From the NCBI RefSeq assembly GCF_004134905.2, contig NZ_SDPQ02000002.1, forward strand, positions 744,001 through 808,000: DNA of 64,000 bases. The letters are read 5' to 3'. Position 1 is the first letter of the stretch. Every line of letters begins with the position of its first letter. Positions 53,513 to 62,312 of this stretch are shown here, one piece after another. The stretch comes from Aeromicrobium ginsengisoli. GTDB lineage: Bacteria > Actinomycetota > Actinomycetes > Propionibacteriales > Nocardioidaceae. The position numbers and the translations under genes are program-made. The notes beneath the pieces are model-generated. The model worked only from the letters and a program-made list of their open reading frames with translations, had not been told where the DNA came from and searched no databases.

Positions 53513-54326
53513 ATCGAGCTCTTCACTCCTCGAGACCCGGCGCCTCTCGGTTCGATACGGCGGTGTCGTCGCGAACGACGATGTCGCGCTGACAGTCGAG
53601 GCCGGCGAGATCGTTGGACTCATCGGGCCGAACGGCGCAGGCAAGACGACGTTCGTCGATGCGGTGACTGGATTCACCCGGTCGACGGGCGAAGTGCGGC
53701 TGGCCGGCCAACGGATCGACGGCTACAGCTCACACCGCCGTCGAAGTGGAGGCATGGCGAGGACATGGCAGGCAGGGGAGTTGTTCGGCGACCTCACAGT
53801 CGCGCAAAATCTCGCTGTCGCGCTGCAGCGTCCAGGCATCAGGGCTTTGCTCGCCGACATCATCACGGGCTCCGCGCCACCCGTCGAGGCAATCGATACC
53901 GCTCTCGAGATGGTGGGACTGGCCGACGTGGCCGACCGCCGCCCATCAGAGCTGGCGCTGGGGCAACAAAAGATGGTCGGGGTCGCGCGTGCCCTCGTGG
54001 GTGGCACGCGCGTGGTCCTGCTGGATGAGCCCGCCGCAGGTCTGGACACCCACGAGAGCCAGCACTTCGGAGAAGAGCTGCGAAGGATCGCAGCAGCCGG
54101 AATCGGGGTGCTCCTGATCGACCACGACATGTCACTGGTCCTGGACGTGTGCGACCGGTTGTACGTGCTCGACTTCGGCAAGGTCATCGCGACTGGCAAG
54201 CCTCAGCAGATCCGGGACGATCCGCGCGTCGTGGCCGCGTACCTCGGCAGCCCGGACGTGGAACCCTCCGACGTGCTCGACAGCCAGCTGACCTCGGGCA
54301 CCACCTCGCCGCAGAAGGGACGATGA
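53502..54326 (+). CDS. ABC importer ATP-binding protein, LivG-type
   Basis: The protein has 274 residues. Walker A GPNGAGKTT is near residue 48, LALGQQKMVGVARALVG is the signature region, and LLDEPAAGLD is Walker B. The order of genes (binding protein, fused permease, LivG, LivF) is complete for this importer class. It overlaps the permease gene by 11 bases. Confidence 0.9.
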   Translation: MSVESSSSLLETRRLSVRYGGVVANDDVALTVEAGEIVGLIGPNGAGKTTFVDAVTGFTRSTGEVRLAGQRIDGYSSHRRRSGGMARTWQAGELFGDLTVAQNLAVALQRPGIRALLADIITGSAPPVEAIDTALEMVGLADVADRRPSELALGQQKMVGVARALVGGTRVVLLDEPAAGLDTHESQHFGEELRRIAAAGIGVLLIDHDMSLVLDVCDRLYVLDFGKVIATGKPQQIRDDPRVVAAYLGSPDVEPSDVLDSQLTSGTTSPQKGR

Positions 54327-54327
54327 G

Positions 54328-55056
54328 ATGACCTCGACTTTGGCCACTGAGCCGGTACTGACGTTGGCGGGTCTCACGGTTGGCTACGGCGGTGTGCCGG
54401 CCGTGCGGGACCTCGATCTGAGCGTCCGGCCGGGTGAGATCATGGCGCTGCTCGGCCCGAACGGGGCGGGGAAGACCACGACGTTGCTGGCTGCCGTTGG
54501 AGCTCTGCCCGCCATCGCTGGGACGGTCCAGGCTTTGGGCGCCCCGTTGGACAAGCGAGTCGAGCGCAACGCGCGTCGCGGCGTGACACTGGTCCCGGAC
54601 AACCGCGGTGTCTTCCACAAGCTCACCGTCGCCGACAACCTCCGCATCGCCAGGCGGAAGGGTGGCACGGATCTTGCGGACGTGTTCGAGTACTTCCCCA
54701 AGCTCAAGGGAATGCAGGGCCAGCGGTGCGGCAACCTCTCCGGCGGTGAGCAGCAGATGCTGGCACTCGCCAAGGCGTTGCTTCCCAGCCCGAAGGTCCT
54801 GCTGATCGACGAGCTGAGCATGGGGTTGTCACCCATCGCGGTGAAGGACCTTCTTCCCCGCCTGCGGTTGATCGCCGACGAACAACGCATGGCAGTTGTG
54901 CTGGTTGAGCAGCACATCGATCTTGCCCTGGCGATCGCCGACTCGGCGATGGTCCTGCACCACGGGCGGGTGGCCCTGTCCGGGTCCGCGGAACTGCTCA
55001 GAAGCCAGCGGGCGAACGTCGAAGCGGCGTACTTCGGTCGCGTCGCAGACGTCTGA
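54328..55056 (+). CDS. ABC importer ATP-binding protein, LivF-type
   Basis: The protein has 242 residues. Walker A GPNGAGKTT is near 45, LSGGEQQMLALAKAL is the ABC signature, and LLIDELSMGL is Walker B, ending Glu-Leu rather than Glu-Pro as in many LivF proteins. Its start is one base after the LivG stop. An ATG of the next dehydrogenase frame overlaps its stop, so the dehydrogenase is part of this operon. Confidence 0.9.
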   Translation: MTSTLATEPVLTLAGLTVGYGGVPAVRDLDLSVRPGEIMALLGPNGAGKTTTLLAAVGALPAIAGTVQALGAPLDKRVERNARRGVTLVPDNRGVFHKLTVADNLRIARRKGGTDLADVFEYFPKLKGMQGQRCGNLSGGEQQMLALAKALLPSPKVLLIDELSMGLSPIAVKDLLPRLRLIADEQRMAVVLVEQHIDLALAIADSAMVLHHGRVALSGSAELLRSQRANVEAAYFGRVADV

Positions 55057-55097
55057 TGGCTCACAACAACGACACCGATCCGAACAGGAGAACAATC

Positions 55098-56204
55098 ATG
55101 GAAGCCACCGATCTGAACAGCATGAACGTCGTCGTGATGCGCAAAGGGCGCCTGGAAATGGTCCAGGCTCCGATTCCCACACCAGGTCCCGGAGAAGTCC
55201 TGGTCAAGGTTCTCGCAACGGGAATCTGTGGTAGCGACCTGCATTGCTTGTCGCACACCGCCGAGCTGCTGTCGAGCACGAAGGCCGCGACGGGAGTCGA
55301 CTTGTTCGACATTGACGACGATGTCGTGATGGGCCATGAGCTGTGTGCCGAAGTGGTGGCGTACGGCCCGGACACACGAGGCGCCATCCCGGTGGGAACT
55401 CGAGTTGCATCGCCAGGCATCTTGATCCGCGACCGACTGATTCTGCTGGGCTACGCCGGGACGGACATGCCGGGTGGTTACGCGGAGTACATGCTTCTCA
55501 ACGAGGCTCTGATGATCCCTGTCCCGGACAACGTGCCAGACGAGATCGCAGCGCTGACCGAACCGCTCGCAGTCGGGCTGCATGCGGTGAATCGCGGCAA
55601 CCTGGGTCCCGACGACGTGCCCTTGGTGATCGGGTGCGGCCCGATCGGCCTCGCGATCATCGCGATCTTGAAGATGCGTGGTGTCGGACCGATTGTTGCG
55701 GCAGACTTCTCGCCCTCGCGGCGTGCCATGGCAACCGAGCTCGGTGCTGACCTCGTGGTCGACCCGCGTGTCACGTCACCCTATGAGGCTTGGCGTTCCG
55801 TCGCTGAGACCACGGATCCGGCCAAGGCGGCACGTCCCAACCTCCTGTTCCCGAGTGACGTCAGGCCCTCGGTGGTGTTCGAGTGTGTAGGGGTGCCAGG
55901 CATCATCCAACAGATCCTCGACGGAGCAGCTGCTTGCACCAAGATTGTCGTGGCTGGGGTGTGCATGCAGAAGGACGAGTTCTACCCCACGCACGCGATG
56001 CTCAAGGAGTACGACTTCGTGTTCAGTATTGCGTTCACCGGTGAGGAATACGCCGAAGTGCTCGGCCACCTGGCTTCGGGGGCGCTGCAGGTCGCGCCGC
56101 TCATCACCGATCGCATCGGGCTGGCGGGAATTCCCGAGGCGTTCGAGCGTCTTGCCGACCCAGAGAGGGATGCCAAGATCGTGGTCCTCCCCTCTGCCGT
56201 TTGA
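55098..56204 (+). CDS. Zn-type medium-chain alcohol dehydrogenase (copy B)
   Basis: The ATG at 55098, with aggag upstream, gives 368 residues; an earlier in-frame ATG at 55056 overlaps the LivF stop. GICGSDLH, GHELCAEVVAYG and VIGCGPIGLAIIAILKMRG are the family motifs. As in copy A at 34649, the structural-zinc Cys lobe is missing. The two copies share long runs such as AADFSPSRRA and VFECVGVPG. It sits at the end of the importer operon, suggesting it acts early on the imported compound. Confidence 0.85.
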   Translation: MEATDLNSMNVVVMRKGRLEMVQAPIPTPGPGEVLVKVLATGICGSDLHCLSHTAELLSSTKAATGVDLFDIDDDVVMGHELCAEVVAYGPDTRGAIPVGTRVASPGILIRDRLILLGYAGTDMPGGYAEYMLLNEALMIPVPDNVPDEIAALTEPLAVGLHAVNRGNLGPDDVPLVIGCGPIGLAIIAILKMRGVGPIVAADFSPSRRAMATELGADLVVDPRVTSPYEAWRSVAETTDPAKAARPNLLFPSDVRPSVVFECVGVPGIIQQILDGAAACTKIVVAGVCMQKDEFYPTHAMLKEYDFVFSIAFTGEEYAEVLGHLASGALQVAPLITDRIGLAGIPEAFERLADPERDAKIVVLPSAV

Positions 56205-56211
56205 ACCGACG

Positions 56212-57213
56212 TCAGCCCATGGACACGACGACCTTGCCCTTGACGCGTCCGGTGTCGACGTAGTCCAAGGCGTCAAGCGTCTCGTCGAAGGGGTAGACCC
56301 GGTCGACGACAGGTTGGATTGCCTTGGTGTCCACGAGTGCCGCGATCTCGCGAAGCTGGGCGCCGCTGGCCGTCATGAACAGGAAGGAGTATCGGACGCC
56401 GAGGCGTCGGGCGGTCTTGCGCACCTTGCGGCTGAGCAGGCGGGTCGCCACCTTGACCACAGCGTTGGCGCCGATCTCCCTCGCAAAGATCGGGTCTGGC
56501 GGCCCGCCGATGCCGATCGCGATCCCACCGGGCTTGAGGATGGTCAGTGACTTCACGATGCTGTCTGGGCCGAGAGAGTCGAGCACGAGGTCGTACCCAC
56601 TCAGGACCTTCTCGAAGTCTTCGGACTTGTAGTCGATGACGACGTCGGCGCCGAGTGACTTGACCCATTCGACGTTGGCGGTGCTCGTCGTGGTGGCGAC
56701 GAAGGCGCCGAGATGTTTGGCCAGCTGGATTGCGATGGTGCCGACACCGCCTGATCCGGCGTGAATGAAGACCTTCTGGCCGGGGGAGACCCGGCCCTTC
56801 TCGACCAGGGCCTGCCACGCCGTCAGGGCAACCAGAGGAAGCGAAGCCGCCTCCTCGTACGAGATGGTGCTCGGCTTGAGCGCCAGGTCCCGCTCCTTGA
56901 CGGCGACGAGTTCGGCAAACGTGCCGACCCGGAAATCGCGGGGGCGTGCGTACACCGTGTCGCCCGGCGCGAAATGCGTGACGGCTGACCCGACGCGCGC
57001 GACGACGCCGGCCACGTCATGGCCGAGGACGAACGGTGGACGGTACGGGAGGATCAGCTTGAACTCGCCGACCGCGATCTTGGAATCCAGCGGGTTGACT
57101 CCCGCGGCCTCCACGTGCACCAGCACCTCGTCAGCCTCGACCTCGGGCTCGGGGCGTTCTGCTGCACGTACCGCTCCGGTCTTGGCGTAGCGCTCGACGA
57201 TGAATGTCTTCAT
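56212..57213 (-). CDS. Quinone-oxidoreductase-like MDR enzyme (copy 1)
   Basis: The 333 residues have VNPLDSKIAVGEF and LGHDVAGVVARVG near the N-terminus and the nucleotide-binding HAGSGGVGTIAIQLAKHLGA near 150. There is no catalytic-zinc Cys, so it is a zinc-free NADPH enone or quinone reductase. It is similar throughout to the protein at 62309-63301. A TetR gene lies upstream on the same strand, and the importer operon converges on it. Confidence 0.85.
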   Translation of the reverse strand: MKTFIVERYAKTGAVRAAERPEPEVEADEVLVHVEAAGVNPLDSKIAVGEFKLILPYRPPFVLGHDVAGVVARVGSAVTHFAPGDTVYARPRDFRVGTFAELVAVKERDLALKPSTISYEEAASLPLVALTAWQALVEKGRVSPGQKVFIHAGSGGVGTIAIQLAKHLGAFVATTTSTANVEWVKSLGADVVIDYKSEDFEKVLSGYDLVLDSLGPDSIVKSLTILKPGGIAIGIGGPPDPIFAREIGANAVVKVATRLLSRKVRKTARRLGVRYSFLFMTASGAQLREIAALVDTKAIQPVVDRVYPFDETLDALDYVDTGRVKGKVVVSMG

Positions 57214-57275
57214 GGCTGGGTGACTCGCTTCCTGTGGCCCGAGTGGCCGTTGCGTGATGGTGGGTATTTGCCTGG

Positions 57276-57851
57276 TCAGAGGGAGCGCAAGGCGTTCATG
57301 GCGTTCTCGACCCCGCGATCGAGCACACGTGCCGCCAGTTCCGGATCGGTCAGTGCGCGTGACAGCTGCATCGTCCCGACGAGCACCGCGTAGATGCTCA
57401 ACGCCTTGCTGCGCTCAACGGTCGCGCTGCCGGGGCTGAGGGCGATCGCCATTTCGTCGATGAATCCCATGAGGGCTTCGGAGTAGGTCTTTCGCGTGGA
57501 CTCGTTGCACCGGCCGATCTCGTCCAGAAGGGCTGCGGATGGACATCCATCGCCACGATGATCCACGTGCCACTGGGTGAGGTACTCGCGGATGAAGAAC
57601 TCGAGCGCTTCGGGAGTTGAACCGTGCGCACGGAACGCCTCAGCCTGGTCGTCGAGCTCTTGTGCGATGGCGGTCGCGACGAGGTCCTGCTTGGACGAGA
57701 AGTGCGAATAGAAGGCGCCGTTCGTGAGCCCCGCATCCGCCATCAGTGCGGAGATACCGGACCGATCGATCCCGTCCTCCTTCAGACGCCGACCGGCGCT
57801 GGCGAGGATGCGCTGGCGAGTGGCCGGCTTGTGGTCCGGGTCGTATCGCAA
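57276..57851 (-). CDS. TetR-family repressor
   Basis: The protein has 191 residues. The helix-turn-helix is visible at about residues 12-55 (SGISALMADAGLTNGAFYSHF). The C-terminal part is of the helical TetR_C type. It is divergent from an alpha/beta hydrolase gene, and the gap holds two copies of ATTACGATCATAAN. It is thus the likely owner of that operator, which also occurs at 25757 and 38087. Confidence 0.87.
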   Translation of the reverse strand: MRYDPDHKPATRQRILASAGRRLKEDGIDRSGISALMADAGLTNGAFYSHFSSKQDLVATAIAQELDDQAEAFRAHGSTPEALEFFIREYLTQWHVDHRGDGCPSAALLDEIGRCNESTRKTYSEALMGFIDEMAIALSPGSATVERSKALSIYAVLVGTMQLSRALTDPELAARVLDRGVENAMNALRSL

Positions 57852-57869
57852 GAGAACTCCTTCGCTGAT

Positions 57870-57883
57870 ATTACGATCATAAG
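57870..57883. promoter_or_regulatory. ATTAYGATCRTAAT operator, tetR-proximal copy
   Basis: ATTACGATCATAAG lies 18 bases upstream of the TetR start. On the minus strand it contains a -10-like TATGAT, so binding here would give autorepression. Confidence 0.65.
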
Positions 57884-57913
57884 ACTATCACGAGCGCCGT
57901 CCGGCATCGGATG

Positions 57914-57943
57914 TTGACAACGTCGAATCTATAGAATTACGAT
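57914..57943 (+). promoter_or_regulatory. Promoter of the alpha/beta hydrolase gene
   Basis: TTGACA at 57914-57919 and TACGAT at 57938-57943 are separated by 18 bases, a good -35/-10 pair. The -10 lies inside the operator at 57936-57949. Confidence 0.6.
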
Positions 57944-57949
57944 CATAAT
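57936..57949. promoter_or_regulatory. ATTAYGATCRTAAT operator, hydrolase-proximal copy
   Basis: ATTACGATCATAAT is the most symmetric copy of this element. It overlaps the hydrolase -10 hexamer, about 57 bases before its start codon. Confidence 0.65.
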
Positions 57950-58005
57950 ATCAACTTACTTACATACGCATCGGCGTCCGGCCGGGCAGACCAAAGGAAG
58001 CGACG

Positions 58006-58845
58006 ATGACCACCACCACATACCGCACAGCACCTGGGCGGACCATCGACGTCGGGGGAGTGACCTACGCGTACCGCGAGCTCGGCCCGAAGGGTGGCGT
58101 GCCCGTCGTCTTCCTCAACCACCTGGCTGCCACGCTGGACAACTGGGATCCGCGCGTTGTGGATGGCTTCGCGGCCAAGCACCACGTGATTGCGATCAAC
58201 TACCGCGGAGTCGGCTCGTCCGCAGGCAAGACGCGCACCACCGTCGAGGACATGGCACGAGACGCCATCGCGGTCATTCGGGCGCTGGGTCATGACAGGG
58301 TTGACTTGCAAGGGTTTTCGCTCGGCGGCATGGTGTCCCAGGCAGTCGTGCAGCTCGATCCGCAGCTCGTGCGCAAGCTGATCCTGACCGGCACTGGCCC
58401 TGCGGGTGGGGTCGGCATCGACAAGGTCACTCGGCTCTCGCTGCTCGACACGGCACGCGGACTGCTGACCTTCAAGGACCCCAAGACCTACCTGTTCTTC
58501 ACGCGGACGCCGAACGGCAAGCGTGAGGCAGCGGCGTTCCTCAAGCGCCTCAAGGAGCGCAAGGACGACCGGGACAAGGCCATCGCCGTCCCTGCGTTCC
58601 GTGCCCAGCTCAAGGCGATCCACACCTGGGGGACCCAGAAGCCGGCTGACCTGTCGAGGGTCACGATCCCAGTGTTCATTGCCAACGGTGACGAAGACCG
58701 AATGGTTCCTACATCCAACTCGCATGACATGGCCAAGCGCTTCACGAACAGCGAGCTCGCGATCTATCCCGACGCCGGCCACGGTGGCGTCTTCCAGTAC
58801 CACGACCGGTTCGTTGCCCAGGCGCTGGAGTTCCTGGCGAAGTGA
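58006..58845 (+). CDS. Alpha/beta hydrolase (copy 1)
   Basis: The protein has 279 residues and its ATG follows aaaggaag. GFSLGGMV holds the nucleophile Ser near residue 105, NHLAATLDNWDPRV lies near residue 40, NGDEDRMVP carries the acid and GHGGVF the His near 265. It is close in sequence to the hydrolase at 61467-62312. Its role, whether esterase, lactonase or other, is not fixed by sequence. It is repressed presumably by the divergent TetR. Confidence 0.87.
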   Translation: MTTTTYRTAPGRTIDVGGVTYAYRELGPKGGVPVVFLNHLAATLDNWDPRVVDGFAAKHHVIAINYRGVGSSAGKTRTTVEDMARDAIAVIRALGHDRVDLQGFSLGGMVSQAVVQLDPQLVRKLILTGTGPAGGVGIDKVTRLSLLDTARGLLTFKDPKTYLFFTRTPNGKREAAAFLKRLKERKDDRDKAIAVPAFRAQLKAIHTWGTQKPADLSRVTIPVFIANGDEDRMVPTSNSHDMAKRFTNSELAIYPDAGHGGVFQYHDRFVAQALEFLAK

Positions 58846-58901
58846 GCTCGTCCCGCAGGCGGGACATGACATCTCAACCTCTTTACCAATGGAGCAAACG
58901 T

Positions 58902-59957
58902 ATGCGCTACACAACTTTTGGCCGGAGCACAGGACTGCGCGTGTCGCAGTACGCACTGGGGACTGGCAACTTCGGAACCGGGTGGGGCGCCGGTGCGGAG
59001 CGAGACGAGGCGAAGCAGATCTTTGAGCGTTTCGTCGAGGCAGGCGGCAACTTCATCGACACCGCTGACGTCTACCAGTTCGGTCAGTCCGAGGAGCTTG
59101 TCGGCGAGTTCGTCCACGCCGATCGTGATGACTTCGTCTTGGCGACGAAGTTCACGATGGGTGCCGAGCCCGGCGGCGGACTCTCGCGCACCGGCAACGG
59201 CAGGAAGAACCTGCGGACATCGGTCGAGGCCAGCCTCAAGAGACTCGACTCCGATTACGTCGACGTGCTGTGGGTTCACTACCCCGATGCCCTCACGCCG
59301 ATCGAGGAGCTCTTGCGTGGCGTGGACGATCTCGTCAGCCAAGGCAAGATCCTGCATGCCGCGTTCTCCAACTTCCCCGCCTGGCGCGTTTCCCGCGCCG
59401 TGGCGCTGGCGGACATCGCAGGATGGGAGCCAGTGGCCGGTATCCAGGTCGAGTACAGCCTCGTGGAACGGTCGGCCGATCGCGAGCTTCTGCCCATGGC
59501 CGAGGCGCTCGGACTGGGCGTGACGCTGTGGTCTCCGCTCGGCGGAGGGCTGCTCACCGGCAAATATCGCAGCAGCGAAGAAGGTCGCCTGTCGGACCTG
59601 AAGATGCTCGTCCACACGGAGTCGACCGACCAGAAGACGGCCGTCGTCGATGCGGTGATCTCGATCGCGGAGGGCGTGGGACGAACCCCTGCACAGGTCG
59701 CGACGGCGTGGGTCAACGAGCGCTCGCGTCGGCTCGCAACCTCGTCGGTACCCATCATCGGTCCGCGCAATGTCGCCCAGCTGGACGATTACCTCGGAGC
59801 GCTCGATCTCGAGCTCACTCAGGAGCAGTTCGACGACCTGACCAAGGTCAGCGCGATCTCTCTCGGCGTCCCCCACGAGGCCAACGCGGTCTCGCTGGAC
59901 GGGGTGCAAGGGGGACTGGCAGCACAGATCGACGGTCCGATCGTTCCTGTGGCGTGA
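58902..59957 (+). CDS. Aldo/keto reductase
   Basis: The ATG at 58902 has ggag upstream and gives 351 residues; the frame is open back to 58842. It has DTADVYQFGQSEELVG with the catalytic Asp and Tyr, LATKFTMG with the Lys and WVHYPD with the His, placing it in the larger AKR11/13-like class. It follows the alpha/beta hydrolase in the same operon and probably reduces a carbonyl in the same route. Confidence 0.87.
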   Translation: MRYTTFGRSTGLRVSQYALGTGNFGTGWGAGAERDEAKQIFERFVEAGGNFIDTADVYQFGQSEELVGEFVHADRDDFVLATKFTMGAEPGGGLSRTGNGRKNLRTSVEASLKRLDSDYVDVLWVHYPDALTPIEELLRGVDDLVSQGKILHAAFSNFPAWRVSRAVALADIAGWEPVAGIQVEYSLVERSADRELLPMAEALGLGVTLWSPLGGGLLTGKYRSSEEGRLSDLKMLVHTESTDQKTAVVDAVISIAEGVGRTPAQVATAWVNERSRRLATSSVPIIGPRNVAQLDDYLGALDLELTQEQFDDLTKVSAISLGVPHEANAVSLDGVQGGLAAQIDGPIVPVA

Positions 59958-60031
59958 ACCGCAAGGTGGAAATTTCGCGGGCGCGGGGCCTGGCAACAAC
60001 ATGTTGATCGATATTCAAAGGCGGAACACTC

Positions 60032-61465
60032 ATGACAACAACTGAACAAACTGCTCGACACGGGTCCGCCGTGTGGGCCGTGATCATCACCAGCGTGGCG
60101 GGGTTCGTCACCGCGCTCGACAATCTGATCGTCACCACAGCCCTTCCCTCCATACGCGAGGACCTCGGAGGCGGTCTCGAGGACCTCGAGTGGACGGTGA
60201 GCGCATACACCCTGACGTTCGCGGTGCTGTTGATGTTCGGCGCCTCGCTGGGCGACCGCTTCGGTCGAAGGCGGATGTTCCTCATCGGCCTCGGGATCTT
60301 CACCACTGCTTCCGCTGCGGCGGCACTCGCGCCCGGGATGGGTGAGCTCATCGCGGCGCGGGCCGGACAGGGCCTTGGCGCCGCGATCGTGACGCCGCTG
60401 ACGCTCACCCTGCTCTCCGCCGCCGTCCCGCCCGAGCGGCGCGGCGCGGCCTTCGGCATCTGGGGCGCGGCCAGCGGCGTCGCCGTCGCAACCGGCCCAC
60501 TCATCGGCGGCACACTCACCGAGCACATCGCGTGGCAGGCCATCTTCTGGGTCAATGTCCCGATCGGTGTTGTGCTGATTCCGCTTTCCCGACTACTGCT
60601 GGATGAGAGCCATGGCCCGAACTCCCGCCTGGACCTGCCGGGCACGGTGCTGGCGAGTGGTGGTCTGTTCGGTGTCGTGTACGCGTTGGTGCGCGGCAAT
60701 GCTGACGGATGGACCAGCCCCTCGATCCTTGCCGGCTTCGCCGCGGGTGCGGTCTTGCTGCCTGCCTTCGTCCTTTACGAGCTCCGTGCTGAGAACCCGA
60801 TGCTACCCATGCGACTGTTCCGCAGCCGTGCCTTCAGCATCATCAATGCGGCAAGCCTGCTGATGTTCGTCGGCATGTTCGGGTCGATCTTCCTCCTCAG
60901 TCAGTATCTCCAGACCGTCGGCGGCTATTCGCCGATGGAGGCAGGCGTACGGATGCTGCCGTGGACGGCGATGCCTATGGTCGTCGGTCCCTTGGCCGGA
61001 TTGCTGTCCGACCGGATCGGCGGAGCTCCTGTCGTCACCGTTGGAATGGCTTTCAATGCCGTGGGTCTCGCCCTGTGGGCGATCGCTGTTGAGCCGGACG
61101 TCTCGTACACGGCCTTGTTGCCGGCGCTCATCGTGTGTGGAATCGGCATGGGCATGTTCTTCGCCCCGAGTGCGAACCTGGTGATGAGCACTGTCAGGCC
61201 AGAGGAAGAGGGCATCGCATCGGGTGCCAACAACGCCATTCGTGAGGTCGGAGGAGCCATCGGCGTCGCCACCCTCGCCGCGGTGTTCTCGGCTCAGGGT
61301 GGCTACGAGTCCGCCACGCGGTTCGTCGACGGTCTGGTCCCTGCGCTCTGGCTCGGCTCGGGCGCGGTTGCCTTGGCTGCGGTCCTGGCGATCTTCATGC
61401 CGCACCGGCGAACGGCCGGCGCCTCAGGGTCCCCGGCTCTCTCGTCCAGCGGGAAAGCTGGCTAA
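60032..61465 (+). CDS. MFS exporter, DHA2 (EmrB/QacA) type, 14 segments
   Basis: The protein has 477 residues with about 14 hydrophobic segments. FVTALDNLIVTTALPSI is the typical DHA2 first-segment motif, and LGDRFGRRRMF lies in the loop after segment 2. It probably exports a toxic substrate or intermediate. A 10-base palindrome (CAACATGTTG) is at 59997-60006, upstream of the ribosome binding site. Its stop is one base from the convergent hydrolase gene. Confidence 0.9.
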   Translation: MTTTEQTARHGSAVWAVIITSVAGFVTALDNLIVTTALPSIREDLGGGLEDLEWTVSAYTLTFAVLLMFGASLGDRFGRRRMFLIGLGIFTTASAAAALAPGMGELIAARAGQGLGAAIVTPLTLTLLSAAVPPERRGAAFGIWGAASGVAVATGPLIGGTLTEHIAWQAIFWVNVPIGVVLIPLSRLLLDESHGPNSRLDLPGTVLASGGLFGVVYALVRGNADGWTSPSILAGFAAGAVLLPAFVLYELRAENPMLPMRLFRSRAFSIINAASLLMFVGMFGSIFLLSQYLQTVGGYSPMEAGVRMLPWTAMPMVVGPLAGLLSDRIGGAPVVTVGMAFNAVGLALWAIAVEPDVSYTALLPALIVCGIGMGMFFAPSANLVMSTVRPEEEGIASGANNAIREVGGAIGVATLAAVFSAQGGYESATRFVDGLVPALWLGSGAVALAAVLAIFMPHRRTAGASGSPALSSSGKAG

Positions 61466-61466
61466 G

Positions 61467-62312
61467 TCAGCGGAGAAAGGCCAGCACCGTTGGAACGAAG
61501 CGTTCGTGATGCTGGAACACTCCGCCATGGCCTGCGTCGGGGTAGATCGCGAGTGAGGCGTTCGGTAGCCGGTGCGCCAGGTCGAAGGATGCCCGCGTCG
61601 CGAGCATCCTGTCGTCCTCACCGTTGGCGACGAGCACAGGATGGCCGATGGCTCCCAGATCCATAGGTTCCTGCGCCCCCCACCGTCGAATGGCAAGGAG
61701 CTGCGTGGCGGCCCCGCGGAGCGAGGTGGGCCTCACCCGACCCACCTCCCGCTCCTGGAGCCGGCCCATGTACGCGCGGGCCGCGGCCTTTCCACTGCTG
61801 CTCCTCGTGAAGAAGAGGAAAGGCTTGGGGTCTGTACGGGTGAACAGCCCACGCAACGCGTCGCCGAACATGCGCCGATTGAGTTGGCCGACACCATCCT
61901 GGCCAGCGGCACCGGTGCCAGCTAGGACGACTCTGCGGACCAGTCCGGGCTCCTTGGTCAGGATGACCTGCGCGATGAATCCGCCCAAAGAGAAGCCGAC
62001 GAGGTCCACCTGCTGATGTCCGAGGGCCCGGATGAATTCGATCGCGTCGTCGGCCATCGCCTCGACCGTCATCGGCACCCGCCCGTTCGTGCCGCCCACG
62101 CCGCGGTTGTCGAAGGTGATGACGCGTCGTTCGGACGCGAGCCCGTCGATCACGCGGGGGTCCCAGTCGTCCATGACGGCGGTGAAGTGATGCAGGAACA
62201 CGACCGGGGTGCCGGTGCCCGCGCCGAATTCACGGTAGGCGAACCGGGTTCGACCGACCTCCACGCTCAACGTCGGGGCGGTGTTAGCGCTGGGCACGGT
62301 GAGCGCGCTCAA
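61467..62312 (-). CDS. Alpha/beta hydrolase (copy 2)
   Basis: The protein has 281 residues. GFSLGGFI holds the nucleophile near 107, HHFTAVMDDWDPRV lies near 40, and NGEDDRMLA and GHGGVF supply acid and His. It is clearly a paralogue of the hydrolase at 58006-58845. Its start overlaps the stop of the MDR gene upstream (ATGA), so the two are coupled. Confidence 0.87.
   Translation of the reverse strand: MSALTVPSANTAPTLSVEVGRTRFAYREFGAGTGTPVVFLHHFTAVMDDWDPRVIDGLASERRVITFDNRGVGGTNGRVPMTVEAMADDAIEFIRALGHQQVDLVGFSLGGFIAQVILTKEPGLVRRVVLAGTGAAGQDGVGQLNRRMFGDALRGLFTRTDPKPFLFFTRSSSGKAAARAYMGRLQEREVGRVRPTSLRGAATQLLAIRRWGAQEPMDLGAIGHPVLVANGEDDRMLATRASFDLAHRLPNASLAIYPDAGHGGVFQHHERFVPTVLAFLR

Noticed and set aside
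59997-60006. 10-base palindrome CAACATGTTG before the MFS gene as an operator
   Set aside because: It is a single short palindrome with no second copy or nearby regulator gene, so it is mentioned only in the gene entry.
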